64,000 nucleotides of DNA from a bacterium (GTDB taxonomy: Bacteria; Bacillota; Clostridia; Lachnospirales; Lachnospiraceae), in the NCBI GenBank assembly GCA_023663725.1, contig JAMPGX010000001.1, forward strand, positions 1-64,000, read 5' to 3'. The position numbers and the translations under genes are program-made. A model generated the notes under the pieces. It searched no databases and was not told where the DNA came from. It worked only from the letters and a program-made list of their open reading frames with translations. Position 1 is the first letter of the stretch; every line of letters starts with the position of its first letter. Positions 53,786 through 61,833 of this stretch are shown piece by piece.

Positions 53786-55435
53786 TTATTGTATGTTGAC
53801 GATGTGGGTAAGGCGATAACGCCCGTCTGCAGTCTCCTGACAGGATATCTGTACGCTACACGAGCTGCCTCCCAGCCGATTCATCGCTCTGATGAGAAAG
53901 CTGTCTGAGATTTTACCATTGTTATAAGCCTGCCATAGCTCATCCCACAGCGTACCATCAATCTCCTGGACAAAACGGGAGCTCCCCAGACCGTTGTCAA
54001 TGATCTTTTGGCCACAATCGCGGTAATATTCCTCCAACTCCGCCGATATGTTCAGCGGATTCGGCGTGCTGGTGGGCGCCGGAGTCCCCTTTGGCGCGGG
54101 AGACGGTGATGGGGACGGCGATGGAGCAACACCTTGCGGTTCGGGCTCCAGATTCCGATACGCGATCCCTCCACATGCCGGCAGCTTCTGAGCCAAGCCT
54201 CTGCGCACATGGGTAGAAGCATAATCCTGGTCTGTCTTGTTGAAATACAGATATGTAGCGGGCTCCGTATCGTCCCATGTCAGGTCAACATTGTAATATT
54301 CACCATAAAGACAGATGATATTCCACGCGTGATTCTCACCCGAATATCCCGTGCAGTAATAGCAGGGAATCCCCAACTGCTGCATCAGGTATTGAAATGC
54401 TCTGGAATAGCCCGCACAGACCGTCTTGCCGTTCACAAGGGCGCTGTAGGCGCTCTGGCTCATGGGCGCGCCGCTCTGATATTCCGTCAGCTCCAACAAT
54501 CGGTTGTGGATGTATTTCTCCTTCTCATAATCGTCGGCCAGATTCCAGGCCTGGCTCAGAATCCGGTCAACCTGCGTGTGGAAGGTAGATCTGAATTCCG
54601 GCAATTCCTCCGCCGTGACGCTGAACTGCAGCGATATCTCCACACATTTCCCGCTACGGCTATATTTACAGCTGTAGCCTGTCTCCAGCCAGAACAGCTC
54701 CGGATGATCATTGTACACCGCTTCAAATACCGTTTTGAGAGCATTTACCGTGATATCCTGACAGGGCATAAAGGTCTTGTTCAGACTGTTAGCATTGGCG
54801 TAAATCTGACGGTATACAGCCTGCCCTGTCTCATCCAAAAGATAATAGTAGGGATAATACAGGCTGTCAAAATACAAACTGGAGCCGGTTTCTCCCAGCG
54901 TCAATTCCGCCTTAAGCTTGTTGGCCTCCTCAATATTCAGCTCTGTAGTACTGTCCTCCACGGGAGTATATCCGGTTCTGTCCGCCAGATCCTTGGGGGC
55001 CTCCACCTTATCTCCGGCAGGTACTACATAATTAGTCGGTGCATTGGCTGTGCTGCCCTTCTTCACCGCGTAGATATTGATCACCATGCCGCTCACATCA
55101 ACGCCCGGTGTGACATCCGGAACCGGAGGCTGCGTCTGCACAGGCTGCGGCGTATCCTTTGGCACCCAAGTCAGCGGGTAATCCATCTGAGGCGGCTCCG
55201 CAGTGGGTTCTGGACTTGTCTGAGGCTCCATTACATCGACTCCCCCCTCAGGCGGCTGCGGCTCAGTTGGGTCGACCACCTCCACGAGCCCGCCCTGATT
55301 CTCTCCGTACAACATATCCGCCAGCTTCTCTGAAGCGGACGGGGAAAATGCAAACCACACCACCATAGCACAGAGCAGAATAATCAATATGCAAAACACA
55401 TAGAAAAGTTTCTTGACCAATTTCAGAATTGCCAC
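53786..55435 (-). CDS. Membrane-anchored transglutaminase-like protein
   Basis: The 549-residue protein has an N-terminal helix (YVFCILIILLCAMVVWFAF), a Pro/Glu linker, and a transglutaminase-like domain around residues 330-400: KTVCAGYSRAFQYLM, GENHAWNIIC and YNVDLTWDD. A PSPSPSPSPAP linker follows. It is exposed outside the membrane. GTG at 55435 directly abuts AGGAGG; ATT (55429), CTG (55426) or TTG (55420) are possible starts at better distance. Substrate is unknown. Confidence 0.85.
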   Translation of the reverse strand: MAILKLVKKLFYVFCILIILLCAMVVWFAFSPSASEKLADMLYGENQGGLVEVVDPTEPQPPEGGVDVMEPQTSPEPTAEPPQMDYPLTWVPKDTPQPVQTQPPVPDVTPGVDVSGMVINIYAVKKGSTANAPTNYVVPAGDKVEAPKDLADRTGYTPVEDSTTELNIEEANKLKAELTLGETGSSLYFDSLYYPYYYLLDETGQAVYRQIYANANSLNKTFMPCQDITVNALKTVFEAVYNDHPELFWLETGYSCKYSRSGKCVEISLQFSVTAEELPEFRSTFHTQVDRILSQAWNLADDYEKEKYIHNRLLELTEYQSGAPMSQSAYSALVNGKTVCAGYSRAFQYLMQQLGIPCYYCTGYSGENHAWNIICLYGEYYNVDLTWDDTEPATYLYFNKTDQDYASTHVRRGLAQKLPACGGIAYRNLEPEPQGVAPSPSPSPSPAPKGTPAPTSTPNPLNISAELEEYYRDCGQKIIDNGLGSSRFVQEIDGTLWDELWQAYNNGKISDSFLIRAMNRLGGSSCSVQISCQETADGRYRLTHIVNIQ

Positions 55436-55555
55436 CTCCTATTTCTCTCCCTGCGCCTTATCCGTCACCAGACAATTGCGAAGTCGTCCTCCGCCAGATA
55501 CAGCTCTGGCATTCAATAGCAGCCTATCGCACGGCGCTGACTGGGAAGCTCTTCC

Positions 55556-56617
55556 TTATACCAGAATCTTCCTCAGCATCTCGTCCTCCTCCAACAGACG
55601 CTTTGCCGCCTCCCGATACTTCTCCTCATGCAGATAGGTATGTCTGTGAGGCTTGATCGAAGGAGCCAAATCAATGGCCCTGGCAAAATCTTCCTTTCTC
55701 ATTCCCAGAGTCTCCACATAACTCCAAAAGCCTGTGTCAGTGAAAATCCTGTTGACCCGCTCATAGCGGTGATCCTGCACCCTGGCCATCAGGTAGGTGG
55801 CGATCCCCACCTGAATTCCGTGAAGCTGAGGCTGTTCGAGCAGCTTATCCAGCGCATGGGAGATCAGATGCTCACTACCGCTGGTCGGAGCGCTGCTGCC
55901 CGCGATCTCATTGGCAATGCCGCTCATCGCCAGAGAATCCAACAGCTCCCTTAAGAACAATTCCTCCTGAATACTCTGAAAGGGCGTCCGCACAAAGCTG
56001 TTTACCGCCTTCTTCGCTATCATGACTGCAAAGTCATTCACCTGCGCATACCCTGCCTGCGCCTCGAACAACCAATCGTACAGCGCGGTGATCTTGGAAA
56101 CCATGTCGCCGATTCCAGAGTAAATAAACCGCTCAGGGGCGGTGCGAATCACCTCCGTGTCCACAATAATGCCATATGCTAATCTGGCGGGCACGGAAGT
56201 CCGCTTGCCCTCCACGATCAGGGAAGCGCTGGCACTGGAAAAACCGTCGCTGGAGCTGGAGGTCGGCACGCTGATAAAGGGAAGATTGCGCAGAAAGGCC
56301 GTATATTTTCCCGCGTCAATCACCTTGCCCCCGCCGATGGCGATGATGGCCTGCACCTTGTTCGGCAGTGTGAAAGCCATCTCCACAATATCGTCAATAC
56401 AAACAGTATCGATCTCGCGGTACTCCATCACTTCAATGCCCGCATCCTTCAGGGAGTCCATCACCTTCACGCCAAAGAGCTCTATCAACCCGCTGCCAAA
56501 GTATATCACCGCATTCTTAAAATTCTCTTCCCGCAGGTAACTGCCGATATTCTCAAGGGCGCCCCTGCCAACCTTCAGGATCGCCGGTATTGCAATGCTT
56601 TTGCCTGTTGCCGCCAT
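55556..56617 (-). CDS. sn-glycerol-1-phosphate dehydrogenase-like protein
   Basis: The 353-residue protein belongs to the iron-containing alcohol dehydrogenase fold: IIAIGGGKVIDAGKYTA for NAD, and SVPTSSSSDGFSSASASL, then GIGDMVSKITALYDW, GSEHLISHALD and HGIQVGIAT for metal and substrate. These motifs fit the AraM/EgsA group, which makes sn-glycerol 1-phosphate. The substrate could differ. ATG at 56617 has AGAGG upstream. Confidence 0.78.
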   Translation of the reverse strand: MAATGKSIAIPAILKVGRGALENIGSYLREENFKNAVIYFGSGLIELFGVKVMDSLKDAGIEVMEYREIDTVCIDDIVEMAFTLPNKVQAIIAIGGGKVIDAGKYTAFLRNLPFISVPTSSSSDGFSSASASLIVEGKRTSVPARLAYGIIVDTEVIRTAPERFIYSGIGDMVSKITALYDWLFEAQAGYAQVNDFAVMIAKKAVNSFVRTPFQSIQEELFLRELLDSLAMSGIANEIAGSSAPTSGSEHLISHALDKLLEQPQLHGIQVGIATYLMARVQDHRYERVNRIFTDTGFWSYVETLGMRKEDFARAIDLAPSIKPHRHTYLHEEKYREAAKRLLEEDEMLRKILV

Positions 56618-56648
56618 ATCTACCTCTTTTCCGCGCTCTTCGCGCATC

Positions 56649-56855
56649 TCAAAACAGGGATAACTGCTCGAATTCTTTTGAATTCCCCGCATCCCCGTCA
56701 CTCACAACCTTATTGACCACATGGATTTCCAACATCTGGCCACATTGACCACAATGACAGTGTTCCTTATCCCTGCCCACAATATTCCTGCTGCCGCAGC
56801 CCGGACAGACAGCCAGGTCCTCCCGCAGACAGCTAACAATTATTTTATCCGCCAT
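56649..56855 (-). CDS. Small zinc-ribbon protein
   Basis: The 68-residue protein has two CxxC pairs, VCPGCGSRN and HCGQCGQM, so one zinc site, and an acidic end. I do not recognise a specific family. It begins the three-gene operon (zinc ribbon, dehydrogenase, transglutaminase) behind a strong promoter at 56957-56985. Confidence 0.7.
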   Translation of the reverse strand: MADKIIVSCLREDLAVCPGCGSRNIVGRDKEHCHCGQCGQMLEIHVVNKVVSDGDAGNSKEFEQLSLF

Positions 56856-56956
56856 AGCTACCTCTATCCAGATGCCCGGCTATCCCCGTCGCACTGGCTC
56901 GTTCCCCGCCCTGCCCTGTATGTCGAAGTACAGTTCCGCAGAGCTCTCATATGCAC

Positions 56957-56985
56957 ATTATAATCCCTGATGGCCCAATAGTCAA
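56957..56985 (-). promoter_or_regulatory. Strong sigma-A promoter of the zinc-ribbon operon
   Basis: TTGACT (56980-56985) and perfect TATAAT (56957-56962) are separated by 17 bases on the minus strand. Confidence 0.8.
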
Positions 56986-56988
56986 CAA

Positions 56989-57046
56989 CCCCGCTGCAAA
57001 CAACGGGGCATCAATTTTACAGCGGCTCAGTTTCCTGGGCCGCTGT
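56989..57046 (-). terminator. Tandem stem-loops after the BspA-like gene
   Basis: ACAGCGGC-c-CAG-GAAA-CTG-a-GCCGCTGT (57019-57046) is a 12-bp stem with a GAAA tetraloop. A second stem, CCCCG / CGGGG (56989-57008), precedes a T-rich stretch on the minus strand. They likely end the transcript from 58316. Confidence 0.6.
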
Positions 57047-57113
57047 GTTCCTCCATCGCGCCATCTGGCACGAGTTCCATATTCAAACCAACTTCAGACG
57101 CTACTCATAATTG

Positions 57114-58316
57114 TTACTTTATGGTGAAATCCGTAATGGAGCTGTCCAGAAATATATCTTCATTTTTTCTGATCTCATTGGAATTGACCCGATCATAAAA
57201 CTGCCGGTTCACATAGACTGCTGTGAGCTGATCACATTCCTGGAACATACGCTCCACATAATTCAAAGATTCACTGGCAACAAAATGGCTGATGTCCAAC
57301 TGTGTCAAAGAGCTGCAGCGGCTGAACATAGACGCCATATCCCGCACCTGTGAAGTGTCAAAGCTACTGATATTGAGTGTTTTCAGCGCTTTGCACGAAG
57401 AAAACATGCTCGTCATAAGATGTGTCTTAGACGTATCAAAGTTACTCAGATCCAGACTCTCCACGGAAGAGCAGTGAGCGAACATACCGGAAAAGGAGTC
57501 GACATTGCTGGTGTCAAAGCTGCTTACATCTATTTCCGTCAGTGAACTGCAACCAGAAAACATACCGTACATCTCTTCCGCGCTTTCCGTATTCATACCC
57601 ATGAGATTAATTTTTTGCATGTTTTTACAATTATCAAACAGATTACCGAAATTTATCACCTTGCTGGTGTCGATCATCGTAAGGTCCATCTCCGTGAGCG
57701 ACTCACAGGAGCTGAACATCTCATTCATGTCGCTGACATTCTCCATATTGAGCGTGGACAGATCCACGGCCTGAAGGGAACGGCATCTCATAAACATACC
57801 GGAGAAATCGCTGCATTCACTGGTATCAAGACCGCTGAGGTCCACTGATTGCAAATTCTCACATTCATAAAAATATCTGCTGCAATCGTTCAGTTTAACA
57901 CCGCCTATAAACGCAATGGATACAAGAATTCTTTTTTTGTGCCCGAAAGGCGAATAGGTGACTCCTCCCTCATATGTAGCATCCCGTAGACGGGTCTTGT
58001 ATTCCTTCCCTCCGATTTCATAAGTACCGTAAACTGTCAGATTTTCCTCTTCGCCTATATAATCCGTCAGCAGTATGGTATTTTCCTCTTCGATCAATTC
58101 ATATTGAAAAAGGCCATCCAAAATATGACTCTGTGCGCTCTCACTACTATCGCTCTCCTCCTGTCTGGAAGCATCCTCACGCTCAGAGCTGTCCTGTACG
58201 ACTGCAGGAGGGTTGCTCTCATCATCCAGCATGGATTCCTCATCCGGTACACCGCATGCACCCAAAGCCAAAACACTCAACAACGTCAGGAAACAGTACC
58301 ATTTCTTCTTTCTCAT
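57114..58316 (-). CDS. BspA-like lipoprotein with DUF285 repeats
   Basis: The 400-residue protein has a lipoprotein signal with the lipobox LGAC (LTLLSVLALGAC). From about residue 150 it carries some eight repeats of about 24 residues of the type SLTEIDVSSFDTSNVDSFSG, the bacterial DUF285/BspA-like leucine-rich repeats that form exposed solenoids. Typical roles are surface attachment or binding. Its own promoter lies at 58454-58483. Partner and target are unknown. Confidence 0.88.
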   Translation of the reverse strand: MRKKKWYCFLTLLSVLALGACGVPDEESMLDDESNPPAVVQDSSEREDASRQEESDSSESAQSHILDGLFQYELIEEENTILLTDYIGEEENLTVYGTYEIGGKEYKTRLRDATYEGGVTYSPFGHKKRILVSIAFIGGVKLNDCSRYFYECENLQSVDLSGLDTSECSDFSGMFMRCRSLQAVDLSTLNMENVSDMNEMFSSCESLTEMDLTMIDTSKVINFGNLFDNCKNMQKINLMGMNTESAEEMYGMFSGCSSLTEIDVSSFDTSNVDSFSGMFAHCSSVESLDLSNFDTSKTHLMTSMFSSCKALKTLNISSFDTSQVRDMASMFSRCSSLTQLDISHFVASESLNYVERMFQECDQLTAVYVNRQFYDRVNSNEIRKNEDIFLDSSITDFTIK

Positions 58317-58453
58317 AAATTATTTTCCTCCTACTCAATATATCGCAAACCACTTCCAGGCTCAGAACAGCAGTCCACTCTGTCACCAAAAGTCGGATCG
58401 CCATCGTCATAGCGCCCTCACTCATGACTCCGCTGACGCTGGATCTCATTGCT

Positions 58454-58483
58454 ATTCTACCAGATAAATCTTTCTTTCCACAA
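58454..58483 (-). promoter_or_regulatory. Promoter of the BspA-like gene
   Basis: TTGTGG (58478-58483) and TAGAAT (58454-58459) are spaced 18 bases on the minus strand. The 317-base gap 58317-58633 otherwise holds the divergent promoter at 58569-58597 and a roughly 130-base leader for the BspA-like gene with no feature I recognise. Confidence 0.55.
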
Positions 58484-58563
58484 AAAAATTCGTGAGCGGT
58501 ACTAAATACGCCGCGAACGGTCATGACAGACTCCCACATTATGGCAGCCCTCGAAAAGTCGCG

Positions 58564-58615
58564 CTTTCTTGACGAGAAAGTCGAAATATGTTAAAGTATG
58601 TTTGAACGTTTGAAC
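58564..58615 (+). promoter_or_regulatory. Promoter of the LytTR/GHKL pair with hairpin and direct repeat
   Basis: TTGACG (58569-58574) and TAAAGT (58592-58597) have a 17-base spacer. A CTTTCT-N5-AGAAAG dyad (58564-58580) covers the -35 element and the tandem GTTTGAAC repeat (58600-58615) follows the -10. LytTR regulators often bind direct repeats, so autoregulation is possible. Confidence 0.6.
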
Positions 58616-58633
58616 AAACAGGAAGAGGAACGC

Positions 58634-59329
58634 ATGAGAATAGCAGTTTGTGACGATGAAGATATATTTGTCAAGAAGATAGATCAATGTCTGTGGCAGC
58701 AGCCGGACTGCGTTGTGGAATGCTTCGTCTCCCCCGCTGCCCTATTAGAAAAATATACTGCGGGAGAGCGGTATGATGTGCTCTTTCTGGATATTTTGAT
58801 GCCCGACATCGACGGTATGGAGCTGGCCCGAAAAATACGGGCCTTTGATGCCAATGTGATCCTGATATTTCTGACCTCCTGTCTGGAATACGCGCCCTCG
58901 GGCTATGAGGTGAGGGCTTTTCGCTATCTGCTCAAGCCTGTAAAGCAGGAAGATATCACACGTACCATGGAGGAAATCCGTTCTCAGATGGCAGATTCCC
59001 ATAGAATCCTGTTGGAGACTCCCGAAGGCAGCTTTCTGCTGTATGCCCATGAACTGCAGTATCTTGAGGCGAATAACAAGGATTCCATCCTTCACTATCA
59101 GGGGGATACTATCACCCTGCGCAGGGGACTAAGCGAGCTGGAGGAAATACTTCCGCCCCTGTTCTTCCGCATTCATCGTAAATTTCTGATCAATCTGTCC
59201 CATGTCAGGGAATATGATGCCGCAAGACTGACTCTCGACTGCGGCCAGACCCTTCCGATCAGCCGCCGGAAGAATATGGCATTTCGTCTCGCGTTGAAGA
59301 ATTTTATTGAAGGAGAGACTACACTATGA
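58634..59329 (+). CDS. LytTR-family response regulator
   Basis: The 231-residue protein has a receiver domain (VCDDEDIF, phospho-Asp in VLFLDILMPDIDGMELA, Lys in RYLLKPVKQED) and a C-terminal LytTR DNA-binding domain (LQYLEANNKDSILHYQGD, then FFRIHRKFLINLSHV). The ATG at 58634 follows GAGG. It ends in an ATGA overlap with the kinase gene. No AgrB or AgrD gene is seen nearby. Confidence 0.92.
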   Translation: MRIAVCDDEDIFVKKIDQCLWQQPDCVVECFVSPAALLEKYTAGERYDVLFLDILMPDIDGMELARKIRAFDANVILIFLTSCLEYAPSGYEVRAFRYLLKPVKQEDITRTMEEIRSQMADSHRILLETPEGSFLLYAHELQYLEANNKDSILHYQGDTITLRRGLSELEEILPPLFFRIHRKFLINLSHVREYDAARLTLDCGQTLPISRRKNMAFRLALKNFIEGETTL

Positions 59330-60639
59330 ATACCCTTACAATATATAGGGTTTTTTACGATCTTATAGAATACTGGATCATCATTCTGGCAGCTCAGTAT
59401 ATTTGCTCTGCTCATCTGCAGCTGCGCCGCAGGAATATGCTGATCTGTTCCGTCATTACAGTTGTCTGCATTACCTCTGGCTTTTTGATCTTTGATGACA
59501 GCAGTGATACTCTTACTCTGCCTCTGGCACTTGTGCTGACTATCCTGTTGTTCAGCAGGCAGAGGCTCTCAGACCTGATACGTCTAATCGCCGCCTTCGC
59601 CATCTTTTTTACCGTCATGGTAATTCCCATGGGCATAATGGACACGATTTTCCCTGGGGGGCTTTCCCGTCTCTTTTCGGGTGCGTTGGGAGTCGCATGG
59701 TTTGAACTGATCTCGGACGGTGTCACTCTCATAGCCCTGATTCTCCTGGGACGCCTATTATCCAAGTATCAGATATCCCTGCGCTTTCGGGCCAAAGAAA
59801 TCCTGGCCTGCATTGCTCTCGCCATCTTTGCTTTCATTGATCTCGGTCTGATCATGTTTCTCTACCATGCACAGATATCGCCGTTGGAACACTATATTAT
59901 GTTGGTCATATTTGTGGGCGCTTTCGTTCTCAGTATTGGCTATTTCGTATATGGCATCGTATCCTCCCGTAGAAAGATTTACCAGGAAGCTCTGTCCAGA
60001 AGTGAAACCGAATATCTGCGATTACAGATCGACTCCCTGCAGGATACCAGAGAACAGGCCGAGCAGACCATGAGACTAAAGCATGATCTGTCCCGCCATA
60101 TGGCGTTGCTTCAGACCATGTTCGAGGAGGGGAATTACGAGGAGGCTCGGAAATATACGGCGCAGCTGAGCCATGAGACCGTCTCTCTCGGCAGCGGAAT
60201 CGCCACTGGCAACAAGACGGCTGACTTGATTGTGCATGCCAAGCGGAAGCTCTGTGCAGAACACGGCATTGACTTTACCTTCAACGGTTCTCTGGCAGGC
60301 CTCGATCACATTAACGCCCCCGACCTCTGCGGGCTCTTGTCCAACGCTTACGACAATGCCATCGAAGCATGTCTGTCTCAGACTGGCGCCTATATTCGGA
60401 CAACAATAAGCACCACCCGCAATTACATAGTGGTGCAAATCATTAATTCTGTACAAAAAAAGGTGGCAATCCGCGGCAACAGCGTAACTACCACCAAAAA
60501 GGACCGCAGCTCACACGGATACGGCATCGACATCATGAAGCGGATTGCCTACAAGTATAATGGCGATTGCAGCCTGAGCTGTGACGACAGGGAATTCACG
60601 GTCAAGCTCACTCTGCTTGCCACTCCCAACCGCCAGTGA
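59326..60639 (+). CDS. GHKL-type sensor histidine kinase
   Basis: The 437-residue protein has about six membrane helices to residue 210, then a coiled coil with the phospho-acceptor motif RLKHDLSRHMALLQTM and the GHKL ATPase with GLLSNAYDNAIEAC and RSSHGYGIDIMKRIA. This is the AgrC/ComD-like kinase class. It is translated by overlap with the LytTR regulator. The signal is unknown; a peptide is typical for the class. Confidence 0.9.
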   Translation: MNTLTIYRVFYDLIEYWIIILAAQYICSAHLQLRRRNMLICSVITVVCITSGFLIFDDSSDTLTLPLALVLTILLFSRQRLSDLIRLIAAFAIFFTVMVIPMGIMDTIFPGGLSRLFSGALGVAWFELISDGVTLIALILLGRLLSKYQISLRFRAKEILACIALAIFAFIDLGLIMFLYHAQISPLEHYIMLVIFVGAFVLSIGYFVYGIVSSRRKIYQEALSRSETEYLRLQIDSLQDTREQAEQTMRLKHDLSRHMALLQTMFEEGNYEEARKYTAQLSHETVSLGSGIATGNKTADLIVHAKRKLCAEHGIDFTFNGSLAGLDHINAPDLCGLLSNAYDNAIEACLSQTGAYIRTTISTTRNYIVVQIINSVQKKVAIRGNSVTTTKKDRSSHGYGIDIMKRIAYKYNGDCSLSCDDREFTVKLTLLATPNRQ

Positions 60640-60656
60640 GTATCGCTTGTCCATCC

Positions 60657-61709
60657 TTATATCTTGTTCTCCATGGCATCCGGGTCCTGGGCGAACTGAA
60701 TCGCCAGCTCCCTGTCAATCCTACCCTCATAATACAGCTGGGAAATCGCCTCATCCATGGTGATCATACCCATCTTGCGGTTGGTCTGCATGACGGACGC
60801 CAGCTGATGGGACTTACCCTCACGGATCAGATTGCGCACCGCGTGATTGGCATGCATGACCTCAAATGCCGCCACACGCCCTCTGCCGTCCGCCGTGGGA
60901 ATCAACTGCTGCGAGATAACCGCCTCGATCACGTTGGCCAACTGTACGCGTATCTGCTGCTGCTGATGGGGCGGAAATACATCAATGACGCGGTCCACAG
61001 TACTGGCCGCACCGATGGTATGTAATGTGGAGAGTACCAGATGGCCTGTCTCCGCCGCGGTGATCGCCACACTGATCGTCTCAAAGTCACGCATCTCACC
61101 CACCAGTATCACATCGGGGTCCTCACGCAGCGCCGCCCGCAACGCATTGGCATAGCTCTCAGAGTCCAGGCCAATCTCTCTCTGATTGACCATGGACATC
61201 TTGTGCTGGTGCAGATACTCGATCGGGTCCTCCAGCGTGATCACATGAGCATCTCTGTTGTTATTAATCTTGTCAATAATAGCCGCCAAAGTAGTAGACT
61301 TACCGCTTCCGGTAGGTCCCGTCACCAGAATCAGTCCCCTTTTCCTCTGATACAGATCGACCACGGACACTGGCACTCCCAGCTCTTCAGGGGATGGCAC
61401 CTTCGTCCCCACGAGACGAAAAGCCATGGCAACTGAACCTCTCTGCTTGTAGGCATTGACTCTGTAACGCCCCACATTGGGAATGGAGAAGGACATATCG
61501 TACTCTCCCCTCTCCTCAAAGCGGTCCCTCTGCACCTCTGTCATAATCGATATCAGCACGTCCAGAGTATCCGCTGGCATCATTCTGGAATAATTCATCG
61601 TAATCAGGTTGCCATTCACCCGCATCTTGGGCGGGATCCCAACAGTCAGATGCACATCCGACGCACCTGCATCCTTGGCCGCTGACAGTATTTCTTCGAT
61701 TGTTGGCAT
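60657..61709 (-). CDS. pilT: PilT-type retraction ATPase
   Basis: The 350-residue secretion ATPase has Walker A TGPTGSGKSTTLAAIID, ALREDPDVILVGEMRD (Walker B with the Asp box) and the His box STLHTIGAASTVDRVI, with the PilT-type ending (TMDEAISQLYYEGRI). PilT retracts type IV pili or drives related assemblies. No other pilus gene is nearby. The ATG at 61709 follows AGAGG. Confidence 0.93.
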   Translation of the reverse strand: MPTIEEILSAAKDAGASDVHLTVGIPPKMRVNGNLITMNYSRMMPADTLDVLISIMTEVQRDRFEERGEYDMSFSIPNVGRYRVNAYKQRGSVAMAFRLVGTKVPSPEELGVPVSVVDLYQRKRGLILVTGPTGSGKSTTLAAIIDKINNNRDAHVITLEDPIEYLHQHKMSMVNQREIGLDSESYANALRAALREDPDVILVGEMRDFETISVAITAAETGHLVLSTLHTIGAASTVDRVIDVFPPHQQQQIRVQLANVIEAVISQQLIPTADGRGRVAAFEVMHANHAVRNLIREGKSHQLASVMQTNRKMGMITMDEAISQLYYEGRIDRELAIQFAQDPDAMENKI

Positions 61710-61737
61710 ATACTTATCCTCTTTTCCGCTATTTTCA

Positions 61738-61771
61738 GTTATACTCACTAACGTTAGTCAGTATAAATAAC
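61738..61771 (-). promoter_or_regulatory. Long dyad between the pilT promoter and start
   Basis: A perfect 12-bp palindrome ACTAACGTTAGT (61747-61758) lies in a longer imperfect dyad (GTTATACTCACTAAC against GTTAGTCAGTATA). It is 30 bases upstream of pilT and just below its promoter, so it could be a repressor site. Confidence 0.5.
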
Positions 61772-61781
61772 CCCAAATTAC

Positions 61782-61810
61782 ATTTTACATGAGAAACTGT
61801 CTGATGGCAA
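61782..61810 (-). promoter_or_regulatory. Promoter of pilT
   Basis: TTGCCA (61805-61810) and TAAAAT (61782-61787) have a 17-base spacer on the minus strand. Confidence 0.65.
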
Positions 61811-61833
61811 GCGCATATCGTCAATAAAATTGT

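Noticed and set aside
58240..58539. 99-codon minus-strand frame upstream of the BspA-like gene
   Set aside because: It overlaps the start and promoter of the BspA-like gene in another frame; no site upstream and no recognisable motif. I also considered it as a signal peptide precursor for the GHKL kinase but saw no peptide features.
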